Source: Neurospora tetrasperma FGSC 2508
Taxonomy: Eukaryota; Ascomycota; Sordariomycetes; Sordariales; Sordariaceae
Reading direction: 5' to 3'
Assembly: GCF_000213175.1 (NCBI RefSeq)
Contig: NW_009799103.1
Span: forward strand, 3,561,921 to 3,625,920
DNA: 64,000 bases
A program made the position numbers and the translations under genes. The notes beneath the pieces are model-generated. The model was not told where the DNA came from. It saw nothing but the letters and a program-made list of their open reading frames with translations, and searched no databases. Within the stretch, counting starts at the first letter, position 1. Each line of letters opens with the position of its first letter. Shown piece by piece: positions 1 to 13,100 of the stretch.

Positions 1-726
1 CTCGACGGAGGGACGGAGGAGGGTTACACAATATGTCATTGAGGCTGATTTTGTTGATACCTATACCCAAGAGCAAGACGAGGTGTCAAAAGAGATAACG
101 AGTGCGTCGATCAGTAAACTGTTCATCATTTCGAGCAACGTAACTCTCTTGGGTTGACCTGGTATGCTTGTTGCGTGAGGTAGGTACGTGGGTACAAGCC
201 ACTTCGTCAACGTATAACCACCAAGGGTACCTACTTCCATGCCGATGATAACTTTGAGGGGTTCCCTCGTTTGATTTGATTTGATTTGATTTGATTTGAT
301 ATAGCTCAAAGACCCAATTGAATCTGATATGGCTTGATAGCTCAGCTGAATTTGATATAGCTCTATAGCGCGGTTGCCTTCTACACGACAGGTTCAGCCA
401 GCGAGGCTTTCCTCATCTTAAGATATAGCCGCATGATACCATCAAAGTATCCCAGTCAACTTTTCCCCTCAAGCGCCTTGGACTTTTTGGTCCATATCTT
501 CCTCTATAGGTAACTTGTACAGTGATATCCACCATATGTCCATATGATGTGGAATGGAGTTCTAGTATGACCATATGACCATCCATCCACGTGTAGGTAT
601 CCGAGATACTTTTGCCAAAATGGTGTGACAAATCAAGCTGAAAGCAACAAGACAGCAACATGAATCCCCTGTCTCCAGTCATTTTTCAGACCCTCCTCAC
701 TCTCAAGCCTGGCTGGCGGCTTGTGT
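1..726. other. Intergenic left edge with a TTGAT repeat
   Basis: No gene is supported here. The stretch contains a short tandem repeat at 271-300 and otherwise AT-leaning DNA with scattered stops in all frames. Its right end is the 3' flank of the DEAH helicase gene. The short open frames at 61-309 and 413-682 have no recognisable domain or splice structure. Confidence 0.6.
271..300. repeat. Pentanucleotide microsatellite (TTGAT)6
   Basis: Six perfect copies of TTGAT lie in tandem in intergenic DNA. Such short arrays are common in Neurospora-type genomes and are likely length-variable between strains. Confidence 0.95.
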
Positions 727-3700
727 CTAAGCAGCAACCGTAACACTCGAAGCTGTAGCCGCCGCCTTCTCCCTCTGCTCCATCGCAATCGTAAAAATGC
801 GCTGCCAAACTTCCAGCCAGCGCTCATGCTGCGCCGTCGGCAGCTTGCCAGGGTTCTTGAAGCTGCGCGCCATCACCTCCTTGAGTCGGGTCCTCAGCAT
901 CTTGACCACCAGCATCGTCTTCCAATCGGACACGGCAAAGCGGGCACGGTTACCGTCGAGCACGAGCACGCCCGAGTACATGTCAGCGCGGACGTCACCG
1001 CAGAGGAGGGCAACCGCGAATGGGTCCACGGCGGTGGTCTCGTGGGCGTTGTAGACGCTTCTGTTATCCAGTAAGTTAGCATCTGATAAGTATGGAGGTC
1101 AAGAGAGAAGAGGATGATGCAACGTACCCTTTGGTTTGCATGATATTATAATAACTCAACCACCGCAGCTCGTTATGGCCCTTGTTCACACTGCTAGGAT
1201 GCAAGCTAATGTTCTGGTTGTTGCCCACGTTGCGCAGGCCCTTGCTGCCGGGCACATCCCTCACCAGGAGCTTGGGGTAGAAACTCCACGCGATTACCGA
1301 CTGAGCAATCAGCTCATTGTCGCTGTTAATATTGACCCGCTGAGGGACCTCATAGAAGGCTTGGTACCGACGCTTTCCACCAAACCGGAGCCTGTTAAGC
1401 ACCTGTCTCTCTTCAGTCGTAAGCTGCAGGAAGCCAGAGTCGGCAACCGACACGAGAAGTTGGCCCTTGAGATCCTCAATGTTCGCCAGCGTCTGGGGCG
1501 AGAGGAAGTTCTTCCGGCAGTACTGAAACTCGGCGCCACCGCTGGTCGACGACTGACAAACACGCTTCCAAGACTGGTATGCGTTGTAAACGGTCAGAAG
1601 GTCAGAGTCACCCTTGCGGAATCCCATCCGGACGGTGTTGGCTTGTTGACGCTGTCCAAACGGCGCAACAAAGGGGGACTTGGACGAAAGAATGGCGGCC
1701 ACGGTAATGGCCATATCAAGACACTTGAAGATGGCGCCGAGAAGGATGAGCTTGCCCAGGAACACGTCGAGCGGTAAGCGGGCCAGCTGAATACCGAGCG
1801 GCGTGAGCTCCTCCGATGAGGCGGTAAGGGCACGAACATCGACAAGGGCATCAATGGCACGGCGAATGTTCTTTGCCGAAGGTGGGTCGAGCGCCTCACC
1901 CAAAGTCTCTTCAATACCACCAATCTTGCAAATCTTGACGCGAATAGCGAGATCCTGCAGTGAAAGACGCAGCATTTCGGGAGTTTGCTGGTCGCTCATG
2001 ATGTTGTCATGGCGGTGCTTGGTGAACATGTGGAAGCAAAGACCCTCCTGGACACGACCGGCACGACCACGACGCTGCTTGGCGTTGGCACGCGAGATGA
2101 AGGTATCAATCAGTCGGGACAATTGTCGCCTTTCGTCGAATCTCATCTCACGATGCTTACCAGTGTCAATGACGCAGGTGACATCGGGAATGGTAATACC
2201 CGTCTCGGCAATGTTGGTAGCCAAGACAATTTTCCTCATACCGGGAGGAGGAACGAGGAAGGCGGCTTCCTGGTCCTCGGTAGCAATGGTAGAATGCAAC
2301 GGGTACACCAGCCAGTGATCAGCAAAGGCTTTGTCACCGAGCAGCATGTCGTTGAGTGTCCGGATCTCAGCGATACCAGGCAAGAAGACCAGAATGGCTT
2401 TGCTGAAATCGACATAGTCAGGATGAGTGGCAATCGTAGTGATCAGCTGGACGATCAGGTCAAAGTCGATCTGATACTCGTCCATTTGCGCCAGCGTATT
2501 GCGAGTTCTGGCAGAGTAGTTCCTGAGCGACTGGATCAGCTCAGGTTTGGAAGACGTGTCAACCTCGGCATCCGCCTCGTCATCAAGCTCAGTAAGCTTC
2601 GATGCGACGGGATTCCGCTGATCGAGGGTATAACCCGTCAACTCAACGGCATCTTCCAAGTAGGCCACCTTGACGGGGAAGGTTCGGCCGGGAACGTTCA
2701 GAACTGGTGCTCCGCCCAGGTAGTTGGAGAAGCGCTCGGCATCCACGGTGGCTGACATGAGAACCACCTTGAGATCCTTTCTCCGAGCGAGCAACTTCTT
2801 GAGCACGATCAAGAGGAAGTCACTGTCGATGGAACGTTCATGCACTTCATCGAGAACCAGATGGGTGATCTCGTTGAGGTCATTAGAGCCCTCCAACATA
2901 CGCATAACAATACCCGTGGTAGCGTAGACAAGGCGAGTTTCCCTCGAGGTGTTTGCCTCAAGACGGATCGAATAACCCACCAGAGACCGAGGTGTACCAA
3001 GGTCACCTCTACCTTCGCCAATTTCCTCGCTGACTCTCTTGGCCAAAGAGAGAGCCGAAATACGACGAGGTTCCGTGCAGTAAATCTTGCAGTTTCTGCC
3101 CTTCATGAGCTGATCCTCCAGCAGGAAAGAGGGGACCTGTGTACTCTTTCCGCAACCAGTCTCTCCGCAAATGATCACCACCTGTTCTCTCTCGACAGTG
3201 TCGACAACCTGTTGCCGGAACTGCCACATGGGAAGCTGCATGCGAGACGCCAGCATTTGCTGGAACCTAGGCGTGCTGGCCTTTTGCAACCAGATTCTCT
3301 GGTAATACTCGGGGTCCTGGGCGTTGCGCTTTGCCCGCTCATGGTCCGATTCCGAGTCTGTCTGAGTCCGGGACTGGCCACGACCCTTGAAAGCACCCTG
3401 AATAATGACACCGTCCTCCAGTTCCTGGTCCATCCGCTTCCGAACCAGATCACGCAAGTGTTTCACGACCGCGCGGTCTGCCTCGTCAGCCTTGCTCTTC
3501 CGGGCTTCGGCCATTTCTGACCAAAGATCCTTCCAGGCGACAGGCAGCCTCATGGCCACCTTTTCTTCCTTGGCTGAAGAGCTAAAAATGAGGAACAAGG
3601 CGATAGTGGCAATGTATGCCTCGGACTGCTTCGCATCAGGCGTGGCGATGGACACCATCTTGAACACAAACTGCGTGGGCGCCGTGAAGACCTCGATGTC

Positions 3701-5347
3701 ATCCGAATCCGGAGGAGCGGGGATCTCCTGGGGCTTGGACCAGAGAATCTTGACGGCATGTCTGCTGGCAAAGGAAACGTCCGACAAAACATGATACGAG
3801 ATCTTGACAGCATTGTCCCTAGACCGACAAGCCTCCTCTAGCGCACGCATGGGGCTCACGCCAGTCCACTTTCCAAAGTCCCTGATCTGAATCCTGGAAC
3901 CATCGGCATTGTTCATGACCGTGTTTGTCTTTCCGGTGGTGGGATCAACCTCATTTACGGGAAGGCTGGCAAACAGACCGGCAAGAGCCTCGTCATCATC
4001 CTCGGGGTTCTCGGCAAGAAGTTCTGCGGCCATGCGCTCCGCTTCAGCAGCAATATCGTCCACCTCGGTTGACGCAGGCGTTTCCTCTTGGGCCTGTTTC
4101 TTTTCCTCTTGTTCCTCCTCCACTTGCTTCTTCTTGTTGGCCGCATAGTCCTTTTCCAAGTCGATCTTCTTGTCTCTCCATTGTTGCTCGGCAACATACT
4201 TGTCAAACAAGATATCCTTTTCGACTCGCTCGATCTTGGCCAGCAGAAGGGCCTCTTCTGGATCACTCGGGTTTGCCTCGGCCTTGCCCTTCTTGCCCTT
4301 TGCGGTGTCCAGGCGGGGGCGTTGGATTTCGAACAGTTTGGTCTTGGTTTCCAGGTAGAAGGGGAGCAATTGATCGGGCTCAATGTACTCGTCAAAAACC
4401 ACCTTTGATCGTTTCGGAGAAGGGGCTCGGGATGACCGGGAGGTTTGATTGTTCTTGGCCTTCTTGCCGCGCGGGCCTAGCTCGGGAAGTTGAGGGGTGA
4501 CTGCGCCGGACGGGAGAGGTGTTTCCGAGGGGGTGTCTGCAGCAGGAAATTTGTTAGATCAATAACAGGAGAGAGGGTGCGGATGTGTTGGTGTCCACGT
4601 ACCTATCTGGGACTTCTTTGCGCGACCACTGTAATCAGGGAGCTCCTCCTTGGAACACTCTCTTGCTAGCCAATCCAGCACTTCGTCGAGACCCCAGACG
4701 GAATCGCTCTTAACCGTGGAGGAAATATTGGGAGCAATGTCCAAGGCAAACTGTAGTGCGGGCTGGATCCTTTCTTGTGGGAAATCGGCGCCCTCGAGAG
4801 TCTGTTGGAGGGTCCATAGCTTGATGATGAGGTCTTCCTCTGGGGGCAATCTGCTAGTTGCGCCCTCGGAGGTAAGACTGGAAGCAGCAAAGCGACTTTC
4901 GGCCTGGATCAGGTCCAGGACATGGTCCATCAAGTCTTGAGGCAGCCACTTTTTCGCATTGACGGAATCGGCCTGGCCTCGTAGCAGACGTCTGTCGGTT
5001 TCGAGACGGGTCTTTTGGCGCAGCGCATCTCGGCGCACCTTGGGCGCATATTTCTCGACCAACAACTGTAACTCGGACTCTTCCAGCTGGCGCTCGAACT
5101 CTTCTGGGCTCAAGGTCTTTTCTGGGGCAGCCTTGGCGGCCTCTGTGGGAGCGGTCGTTCCGTTGGTCGCGGGGGCATCTTTGGATGCTTGGACATTGTT
5201 CTTGGTGGTATCGTTGTTGTTGCTGTTGTTGGGTTTTGGTGGCACAACGTCTTCGGCGGCCTCTCTCGGCTTGGAAGGAAGGGACGTGGTAGCAAAACCA
5301 CGGGCTGGGTTGGCCGCGGGCTTCTTGGACTTTTTCTTGCCAGCCAT
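727..5347 (-). CDS. DEAH-box RNA helicase, DHX29/DHX57/YLR419W-like
   Basis: Three exons on the minus strand, 5347-4603, 4536-1128 and 1060-727, keep frame and give about 1495 residues. The start is the ATG opening MAGKKKSKKP; a lysine-rich N-terminus is usual for this family. Both introns are 67 nt, and intron 2 carries a GCTAAC branch point. Visible helicase motifs are GETGCGKST (Walker A, about residue 706), the DEVH box (about 807), SAT (about 841) and QRRGRAGR (about 1068). Helicase-associated and OB-fold regions follow, and the last exon completes the OB fold. Residues 1-300 are charged and coiled-coil-like. Known family members are large cytoplasmic DEAH proteins; DHX29 aids scanning of structured 5' leaders, DHX57 and YLR419W are less understood. 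I cannot decide which is the true orthologue. The gene is divergent from gcn1, with 1.8 kb between the start codons. Confidence 0.93.
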
Positions 5348-7159
5348 GGTGCTGCCGTACTCGGTATGGTCTCTTTCGGGTCTCCTTGTAAGGTGTAGGC
5401 AGGTATAGGTACGCAAAGGCGTTTGTGTAGAGGTAGTTCAGTTGGATATCAAAGGCGGCGGTGGTGGTAAGCCGAAGGGGCCCGGTCGATAAAAGATGCA
5501 ACAGTCGTAGAGATGGCCCAAATAGTAGTTGGTTTTACTATGCAAGGAGAGAGAGGGTCAGGTAGCGCGACAGCCCGGAGGACAACGGCATGAGAAGAAC
5601 TGGAGCCCTGGGGGGCAAGATGGGCAAGTGGAGGTTTCCTTTCAGTTCTTTGCTGTTTCGGCTTTGGGGACTCGGAGTCGCCCCAGCCTCGGTTCGGGAT
5701 GAGGTACCTCTCTCTCTATTCTAGAGGCGGACCTTAACGATGGACGCTCTGCGCAAGGGCCTGGCGTTTGCGAGGGGTGTATTGGAGTGACTCGGGAAAC
5801 TGAAGTTGCTGATATATGTAGTCTTCAGTCTTGAACCCGAATCTGTGGTGATCTGGCGATCTGGCGATATTCAGGTGGTGAGCCCAACCTGACGTTGAAG
5901 CTGTCGTCTTGTACTGTTTGGGTTGTTGTGATACTTGACACAAAGTACCGACTGTGCTTGATTGAAAAAGTGACAGCGACGAGAGACAACTGAATCAGTC
6001 ACTGTCCACAACCCAGTGGTTGTTCCCCAGTCCCGCTGTCGTCAGCCCACTGTGGGAGCTTAGGTAGTAGTGTAGGTTCCTCCTGGGCCCTGGCTGACAG
6101 TGGCTGGGCAGAAAAACATCGACCGCCTGCAGTTTTCAGAGAGCTGACCCCGCTATGTCCATCACTCAGACAGCGGCCTGTTGGAGTGAGTGAGATAATC
6201 TGACAGTGTTCAAGTAGTGTACTTCGGCGTGTGTTTGACAAGGAAGAGGAGTGTCCCCCTCTGCAAGAAATTGGGTTAGATTAGCCCAAATGAGCAACCA
6301 GCTTTAAATTGAGCTTAGCATCAGATCTTTGACGGATTAAATTATCCCTTGCTTTGTGAGCTGTTGTTGTGATGGTGGGAGCTTGAGCCTCACTTGCTTG
6401 GTCGTGTCGAAAGTTCAGTTGACTTCAGTTAGGTTGTCTTGGTACACAGACAAGATGGCAAAAGAGGAAGGTCGGATAGTGGCAATAAGCGACGGGACGG
6501 AATGCTCTAGTAAAAGCTTCTTCGCTGAAAAGAAAGGACGACAGGGGACTCTGCCGCTGAGACGAAATCCATGGCCAAAGTGGAAGTGGGGTCCCCTCAA
6601 TATTTTCTGGGGCAGGCCACCTGCAAAAGTGGAAACCCCAATCGCATCGCAGACTGCAGTGTTTGGTGGGTGGAGGACGGGACTGGAGCCGCCCTCACCA
6701 CCAACGGAAAACAGTTCTACGCTACGTCGTGGGTTGTAGATTGGAGCTCTGCCAACGACTGCCTCTTCCAGACCTTTTTTGACAGGTACCTGCCTACCTC
6801 TCTACCTACCTCTACCACCACCACCACACCTTCATACCTACCTCTACATTCTTTGGTCAGGTACCAACTACCCACTTCAACACCGACCGGGCACTACGAC
6901 CTCCCGCGGGCCAGCAAAAGAAGAGGAGCGACACTCGTTCATAACTCCGGTCCGGTCCAGTCCATTGTGTCGTGTGTGTCGACCACATCGATCCTCAAGG
7001 GAAACGACGAGACAGAGGTTTACGCTGCGCCAACCCTCGACGACGAGCTACTACTCATCTACCCTCCCGAGTCCGAGCTGCCCGACCATGTTCCGTTAAG
7101 CCTCGACCCCCACATTAGAGACTTCAACAAATAATACTTACCTCTACCCACCCGACATC
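5348..7159. other. Divergent intergenic region between the helicase and gcn1
   Basis: This 1.8-kb stretch should hold both promoters and 5' leaders. It contains CT-rich runs (6779-6850) typical of fungal leaders. Several ATGs precede the gcn1 start, so upstream reading frames are possible; one 187-codon frame ends at 7134, out of frame with gcn1. No domain, tRNA or clear intron was found. Confidence 0.5.
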
Positions 7160-10100
7160 ATGTCTGAAGACGCCGCCTCGCCCGCCGCCGCGAGCACCCC
7201 CAGCAATGCGCCCGCCGACTTTGATCTCGTAGCCGCAAAGGCTGCTCTGACCTCCTCGTCCACCTCGGCGCGGATTTCCCAGTTACGCTCCATCGAGGAG
7301 AAGCTGTCCCAAAAATGTAAGAGAGAACTATACCTTTGGCAGCTAGATACTTTTTAGCTACCTTGAGACTTGAAAGATCAACAGGCTAACTCTCTGCTCC
7401 TGCGCCCTCTCTCCCACCAGCCCTCGACCGACCAACAACTCTCGCCGTCCTCAAGGTTCTCTTCTGGACCCACGACTTTTACCACGATCGCCCTTCTCGT
7501 GCCGCCGTCCAGAAATGCTTGGTAGCGCTCGCCCAGAACGGAGAGCCCGAGATTCTTACGCCTCTGGTCGCCGCCATCGGTCAGGAAATCAAAAAGGGTG
7601 CCATTGCGCCTGGCAGCGCCTTTACCTTGGTCGAATGGTGCAGCCTGTTGGTTCAGAACTTGGCCAGTACTCCCATGTGGGAAAAGTTTGGAAAGGATCT
7701 CACCCTGTCCCTTGCTGAGGTGCTGGAAAAGTGCTGCCAGCCTACTTCCAGGGGAACCGTCAGCAAGTCCGCCCTCGTCATTACCCGCCGCGGCTTGAGG
7801 AAACTGGCGGCTGGAGATGACAGGGAAAAGGTCATTGAGGAGGCTGTCAAGGCCCTTGCTGCCAAGGGAACCCAGCCTACGGCCAAGTATGCCGTCCTGC
7901 TCGGTGTCATTGCTGGTGTCTGCTCCAGGAAACAGGAAGCCGCCCCCATCATCGAGAAGCTCAAGAGCCAGTACTTTACCTTTTATACCCGCGAAATTGT
8001 TGGTTCCAGGACACAGGTCCCCCCACACCAGGCTGCTGCTTTGTCCGATTTCTTCTCGAGCTTCGTCACTCTGGAGGATCTCGACAAGGAGGTCTTCCCG
8101 TCGTTGGAGAAGGGTCTGCTCAGAGCCCCTGAGGTGGTGCTCAACGACCTCATCACTCCTCTTGTCGGCGCCCTGCCACAAGACTTTGATCTTTCCGCTG
8201 CCCTGCACGGAAGGTTTGTAAAGCCTCTGCTCAACAACGTCAAATCTTCCAATGCCGTCATTCGCAGTGGCGCTGTCACCGTTTTCAAGGGCCTCGCTGC
8301 CCGGAGCAAGGACGTTGCCCTTCTTGAAAAGGTGGCTGATGAGGTTCTTAACCCACTAAAGACCGGAAAGCTCGCCTCTGCTGACCACAGAGTACTTCAC
8401 TCCGAGATGCTTGTTGCCTTGGTGGTGTCTACGGGTATTGCCAACAAGATTGCCAACGGCCTCCCTCTGGTAACAGGAAAGGAAGGTAACGAGGCAGCCT
8501 TGAGCGCCGAGACTGTTGCTCTCAACGCCAGCGCAGTCTATCTTTTGAATGCCGGCGAGGAGGTACCAAAGCCTCTTGCTGATGCCTACGTCAAGGGGCT
8601 AGGCGAAAAGAAGCTGCCTGTCAGACGCACTTGGATTCTTCGCGCTGGTGATATTCTCTATGCCTTCAACAAGGAGAGCCAAGAAACCCTGCCGGCCAAC
8701 TTCATCAAGTTCGCCGAGGCTATCGTTACTCCCCTGGGAACTACTTTTGCCGAGGTTGTCGCGAACCCTGCCACTGCTGCTCAGAACGGTACTGTTACCG
8801 GCGCTCTTGTTTTTTGCGCTGTCGAGTCGCTGATTCGGAGGGCGGAGAGCTCCACTTTTGAGGCCGTCTACAAGAAGGCCAATATCCAAAAAAACAGCTT
8901 GGCCGTTAACCCCAAGCCGTCCTACCTGTTCAACCCCAGGATATACGGCAAGTTTGCCGATGAGGATCTCAAGTGGCTGACAAGCGCCTTGTGTGCTGTT
9001 GCGCCTTTCCTCAACGGTGTTGGTCTCCCGGAGAGGGTCGCTTGGGCCCAGGCCTTTATCTACGTGATCAGCTCGGCTGCCACTGGCCCCGAGGTCCGCC
9101 GCGATGCCATTGACGCTCTTTCCACCCTCTATGCTCAGTCCTCCGCCAAGGCCGAGGGGCCATCAGCTCTCCTCACCGAAACCATTGTCGAAGGTCTTTG
9201 GCACTGGATTGAGGCGACCGAGGCAGCTGACAAGGAAAGTGCGGCGGCTTTGGCCAAGACTGGAACCTCCAACCTCCACCTCGTTCTCAAGGCTATCTGC
9301 TTGAAGCCCGAGGAGTACCAGAAGCGTGCTGGTGCGGAGCCTGACAAGACCAAGCTCGAATCCCAAATGTGCTCTCTGCTTGTTCTCGCCAAGTCGCAGC
9401 TCATCCCCAGGGCGAGCTGGATCGATCTCTGCTTGAAGGTGGAGACCGATCCTGGTGGGCTTGCCAGGAAGTACGAGCAGCGTTTGCTTGATGAGATCGT
9501 CAACAGGACACTCTACGAGCAAAAGGCCGAGGCTGTTAGGCTGGCGGCATACAATGCGGCTGCCGAGCTTGTTTTCGTCGCCCCTGAGACTATGACTCCT
9601 CGCATTGTCGACCTCATCCAACAGAACCTCAAGGTCTCTGAGGTCCAGTCCGTTGGCCCTCTCGAGGCGGCCATCTTCCGTACGCCTGAAGGAACCGCCT
9701 TCGTCGATGTGCTGGCCAAGAAACAGAACGTCGTTCCCAACAAGAATGATCCCAACTACCACACTCTCAAGTGGGAGGAGGAGCTTCGTGAGCAGATTGC
9801 TCAGAAGAAGGGAGTGCAAAAGAAGCTCACAGCGGAAGAAAACGCCAAAGTCAATGCTCAGCTCAAGAAGGAAGCGGAGATCCGCGAGAGCGTTAGGCAC
9901 GTCGCGGCCAACCTCTTGCGTGGCTTTGGCATTGTCAAGGCTCTCGCTACTGGTCCTCCCACTGATGCCAGCCGCTGGATGGGTCCCGCGGTCAAGGCTA
10001 CCCTTAGTGTCATCGATGCTGGTGCAACTCTCATCACCGGTGAGGCCGGTCCTCTGGCTTTCATCTCTTGCTCAGAGTGCGTCACGTCTCGTGTTGGCCC

Positions 10101-13100
10101 TATCCGCCCCTTCATTGGTGTCGCTACCCTCAGGGCGCATAATGTGTCCGCGCTCCCGGAGAACCTTACCGAGGAACCTTTTGACGATCTTATCACTCGT
10201 GCTCTCTATCGTCTCAGGTTCGCCGGTGAACAGCGCCCGTTCGATGTTATCTCACTCATTTACATGCTCCCGCTCATCCTCCTCGTCCTCGAGAAGGGTG
10301 GCTTCGGTTCCAATGCCGATGATAAGGATGCCACGCTCGTCCTGGCCATCGAGTTCCTTTCCTTCCACACCGATGTCTATGCTGACGAGGCCACCCCACG
10401 CGCTGAGATTCTTTCCACGTTGATCACCTCGATGCAAAACTACAACCAGCACTACAAGATCATCAAGGACTGCTTCTCCGACATGGTCCGCTGCATCGCT
10501 CCCAACATTTCTGCTGAGGAGATTGCCGTTCTTTCCCGCGGTGCCATTGTGCCTCAGGTCGCCGTTCGCACTGCGGCTCTGCAAGCCATCAGTTCCGATG
10601 TTGACATGAGTGAGCTCTCCACCTCGGAAGAGATTTGGCTTGCTTGCCACGACGATGTTCCGGAGAACGCTGACCTTGGTCGTGATATCTGGGAGGAGAG
10701 CGAATTCCAGGTCACCGAGGAACTTGCCTTCAAGATGCTGCCCTACTTGGAAAGCAAGGATGGCCAGCTTCGCCGTGCCGCTGCTAAGGGTCTGGCTGAG
10801 GCGCTCGGGCAAAACCTCTCAGCCGTCAACCCCATCCTTGAGAAGCTGAGGGAGTCCTACACTGAGCTCGCCAAGCCTCGTCTTCCCGAGCTTGATGAGT
10901 TTGGCATGCCCAAGAAGAAGGACCTTTCTGACCCCTGGGAAGCGAGACAAGGCCTTGCCCTAGCCTTCCAGGGTATTGCACCATTGCTCCAGAAGAACCA
11001 GCTCGAGCCTTTCTTTGCCTTCCTCATTGACAACGGCCCCTTGGGTGACCAGAACGGTAACGTCAGAGCCCAGATGTTGGAGGCTGCCAATACTGCCATC
11101 GAGATTCACGGCAAGTCCATCCTGGACAAGCTCATGAAGACTTTCGAGAAGACCCTTGAGGCTCCCGACAAGGGTACTGCTTTCGCGGATCGTGTCAACG
11201 AGGCTGTCATCATTATGTACGGTGCGCTGGCCCGCCATCTGAAGCACGGCGATGCCAAGATCCCTGTGGTTATTGACAGGTTGATTGCCACCCTGAGCAC
11301 CCCCTCTGAGACTGTCCAGTATGCTATCGCCGAGTGTCTCCCACCTCTTGTCCGCACCTGCGGAGACAAGTCCAACAAGTACATTGAGCAGGTCATTGAG
11401 ACTTTGATGACTTCCAAGGATTACGCTGTTCAGCGTGGTGCCGCCTACGGTCTTGCCGGTCTTATCCTTGGCCGTGGTGTTAACTCGCTCAAGGAGCACC
11501 GTATCTTGATCACTCTCAGAAGTGCCCTCGAGAACAAGAAGGAGGTCAACCAGCGCGAGTCTGCCATGATTGCTTTGGAGCTTCTGTCCACCATCCTAGG
11601 CAGACTGTTTGAGCCCTACGTCATCCAGATCGTTCCGCAACTGCTTGCTGGCTTCGGTGATAGCAACCCAAATGTCCGTGAAGCCGCGTTGCATGCTGCC
11701 AAGTCTTGCTTTGCCAAGCTCAGCTCCTTCGGTGTCAAAAAGATTCTCCCTACCCTTCTCGATGGTCTTGACGAGGACCAATGGAGATCCAAGAAGGGTG
11801 CTTGCGACTTGCTCGGTGCCATGGCCTACCTTGATCCCCAGCAGCTGGCTCAGAGTCTGCCGGAGATCATTCCTCCCCTTACCGCTGTCCTGAACGACAG
11901 TCACAAGGAGGTCAGACTTGCCGCCAACAAGAGCTTGAAGAGATTCGGCGAGGTTATCGAGAACCCCGAAATTCACAGCCTTGTCGACATCCTGCTCAAG
12001 GCTCTCAGTGACCCTACCAAGTACACCGACGAAGCCTTGGACGCCCTCATTAAGGTTCAGTTCGTCCATTACCTTGATGCCCCCTCGCTGGCTCTTGTCA
12101 GCCGTATCCTGCAGCGCGGTCTCGGCGATCGTTCCAACACCAAGCGCAAGGCTGCGCAGGTCATTGGCAGTCTTGCCCATCTCACAGAGCGCAAGGATCT
12201 CGTCGCTCACTTGCCTGTTCTCGTTGCCGGTCTTAAGATTGCCATCGTCGACCCCGTGCCGACTACTCGCGCTACCGCCTCCAGAGCCCTCGGATCTTTG
12301 GTCGAGAAGTTGGGCGAAGACGCTTTGCCGGACCTCATTCCGGGTCTTATGCAGACCCTCAAGTCCGACACTGGCGCCGGAGACAGACTTGGTTCCGCAC
12401 AGGCCCTTTCCGAGGTCCTCGCTGGTCTGGGTACTTCCAGACTCGAGGAGACTCTGCCTACCATCCTGCAGAACGTCGAATCCTCCAAGCCTGCTGTTCG
12501 CGAGGGTTTCATGTCGCTCTTCATCTTCTTGCCTGTCTGCTTCGGAAACAGCTTCGCCAACTACTTGGCCAAGATCATTCCTCCTATTTTGTCTGGTCTT
12601 GCTGATGATGTCGAGACTATCAGAGATACTGCCCTCCGTGCTGGTCGTCTCTTGGTTAAGAACTTTGCCGTTAGAGCTGTCGATCTCTTGCTGCCCGAGC
12701 TTGAGCGTGGTCTCGCTGATGACAGCTACCGTATCCGTCTCAGCTCCGTCGAGCTCGTTGGCGATCTGTTGTTCAACCTTACCGGTGTCAAGGTCACCGA
12801 TGGTGAAGATGAAGAAGAGGATATCGAAACTGTCAAGGAAGCTGGTGCTTCTCTCCGTGAGATCCTCGGAGAGGAGAAGCGCAACAAGGTCCTGTCCTCG
12901 CTCTACATCTGCCGTTGCGACACCTCGGGTGCCGTCCGCTCCGCTGCTGTCAGTGTGTGGAAGGCTCTTGTCCACAGTCCTCGCATTCTTAAGGAGCTTG
13001 TGCCCACTCTCACTCAGCTCATTATCCGCCGTCTCGGCAGCTCCAACATGGAGCACAAGATTATTGCCAGCAATGCTTTGGGCGAGCTGATAAGGAAGGC

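Noticed and set aside
6571-7134. A 187-codon frame just upstream of gcn1
   Set aside because: It is out of frame with gcn1, contains Thr/Pro low-complexity text from CT-rich leader DNA and has no recognisable domain. It is better seen as leader sequence.
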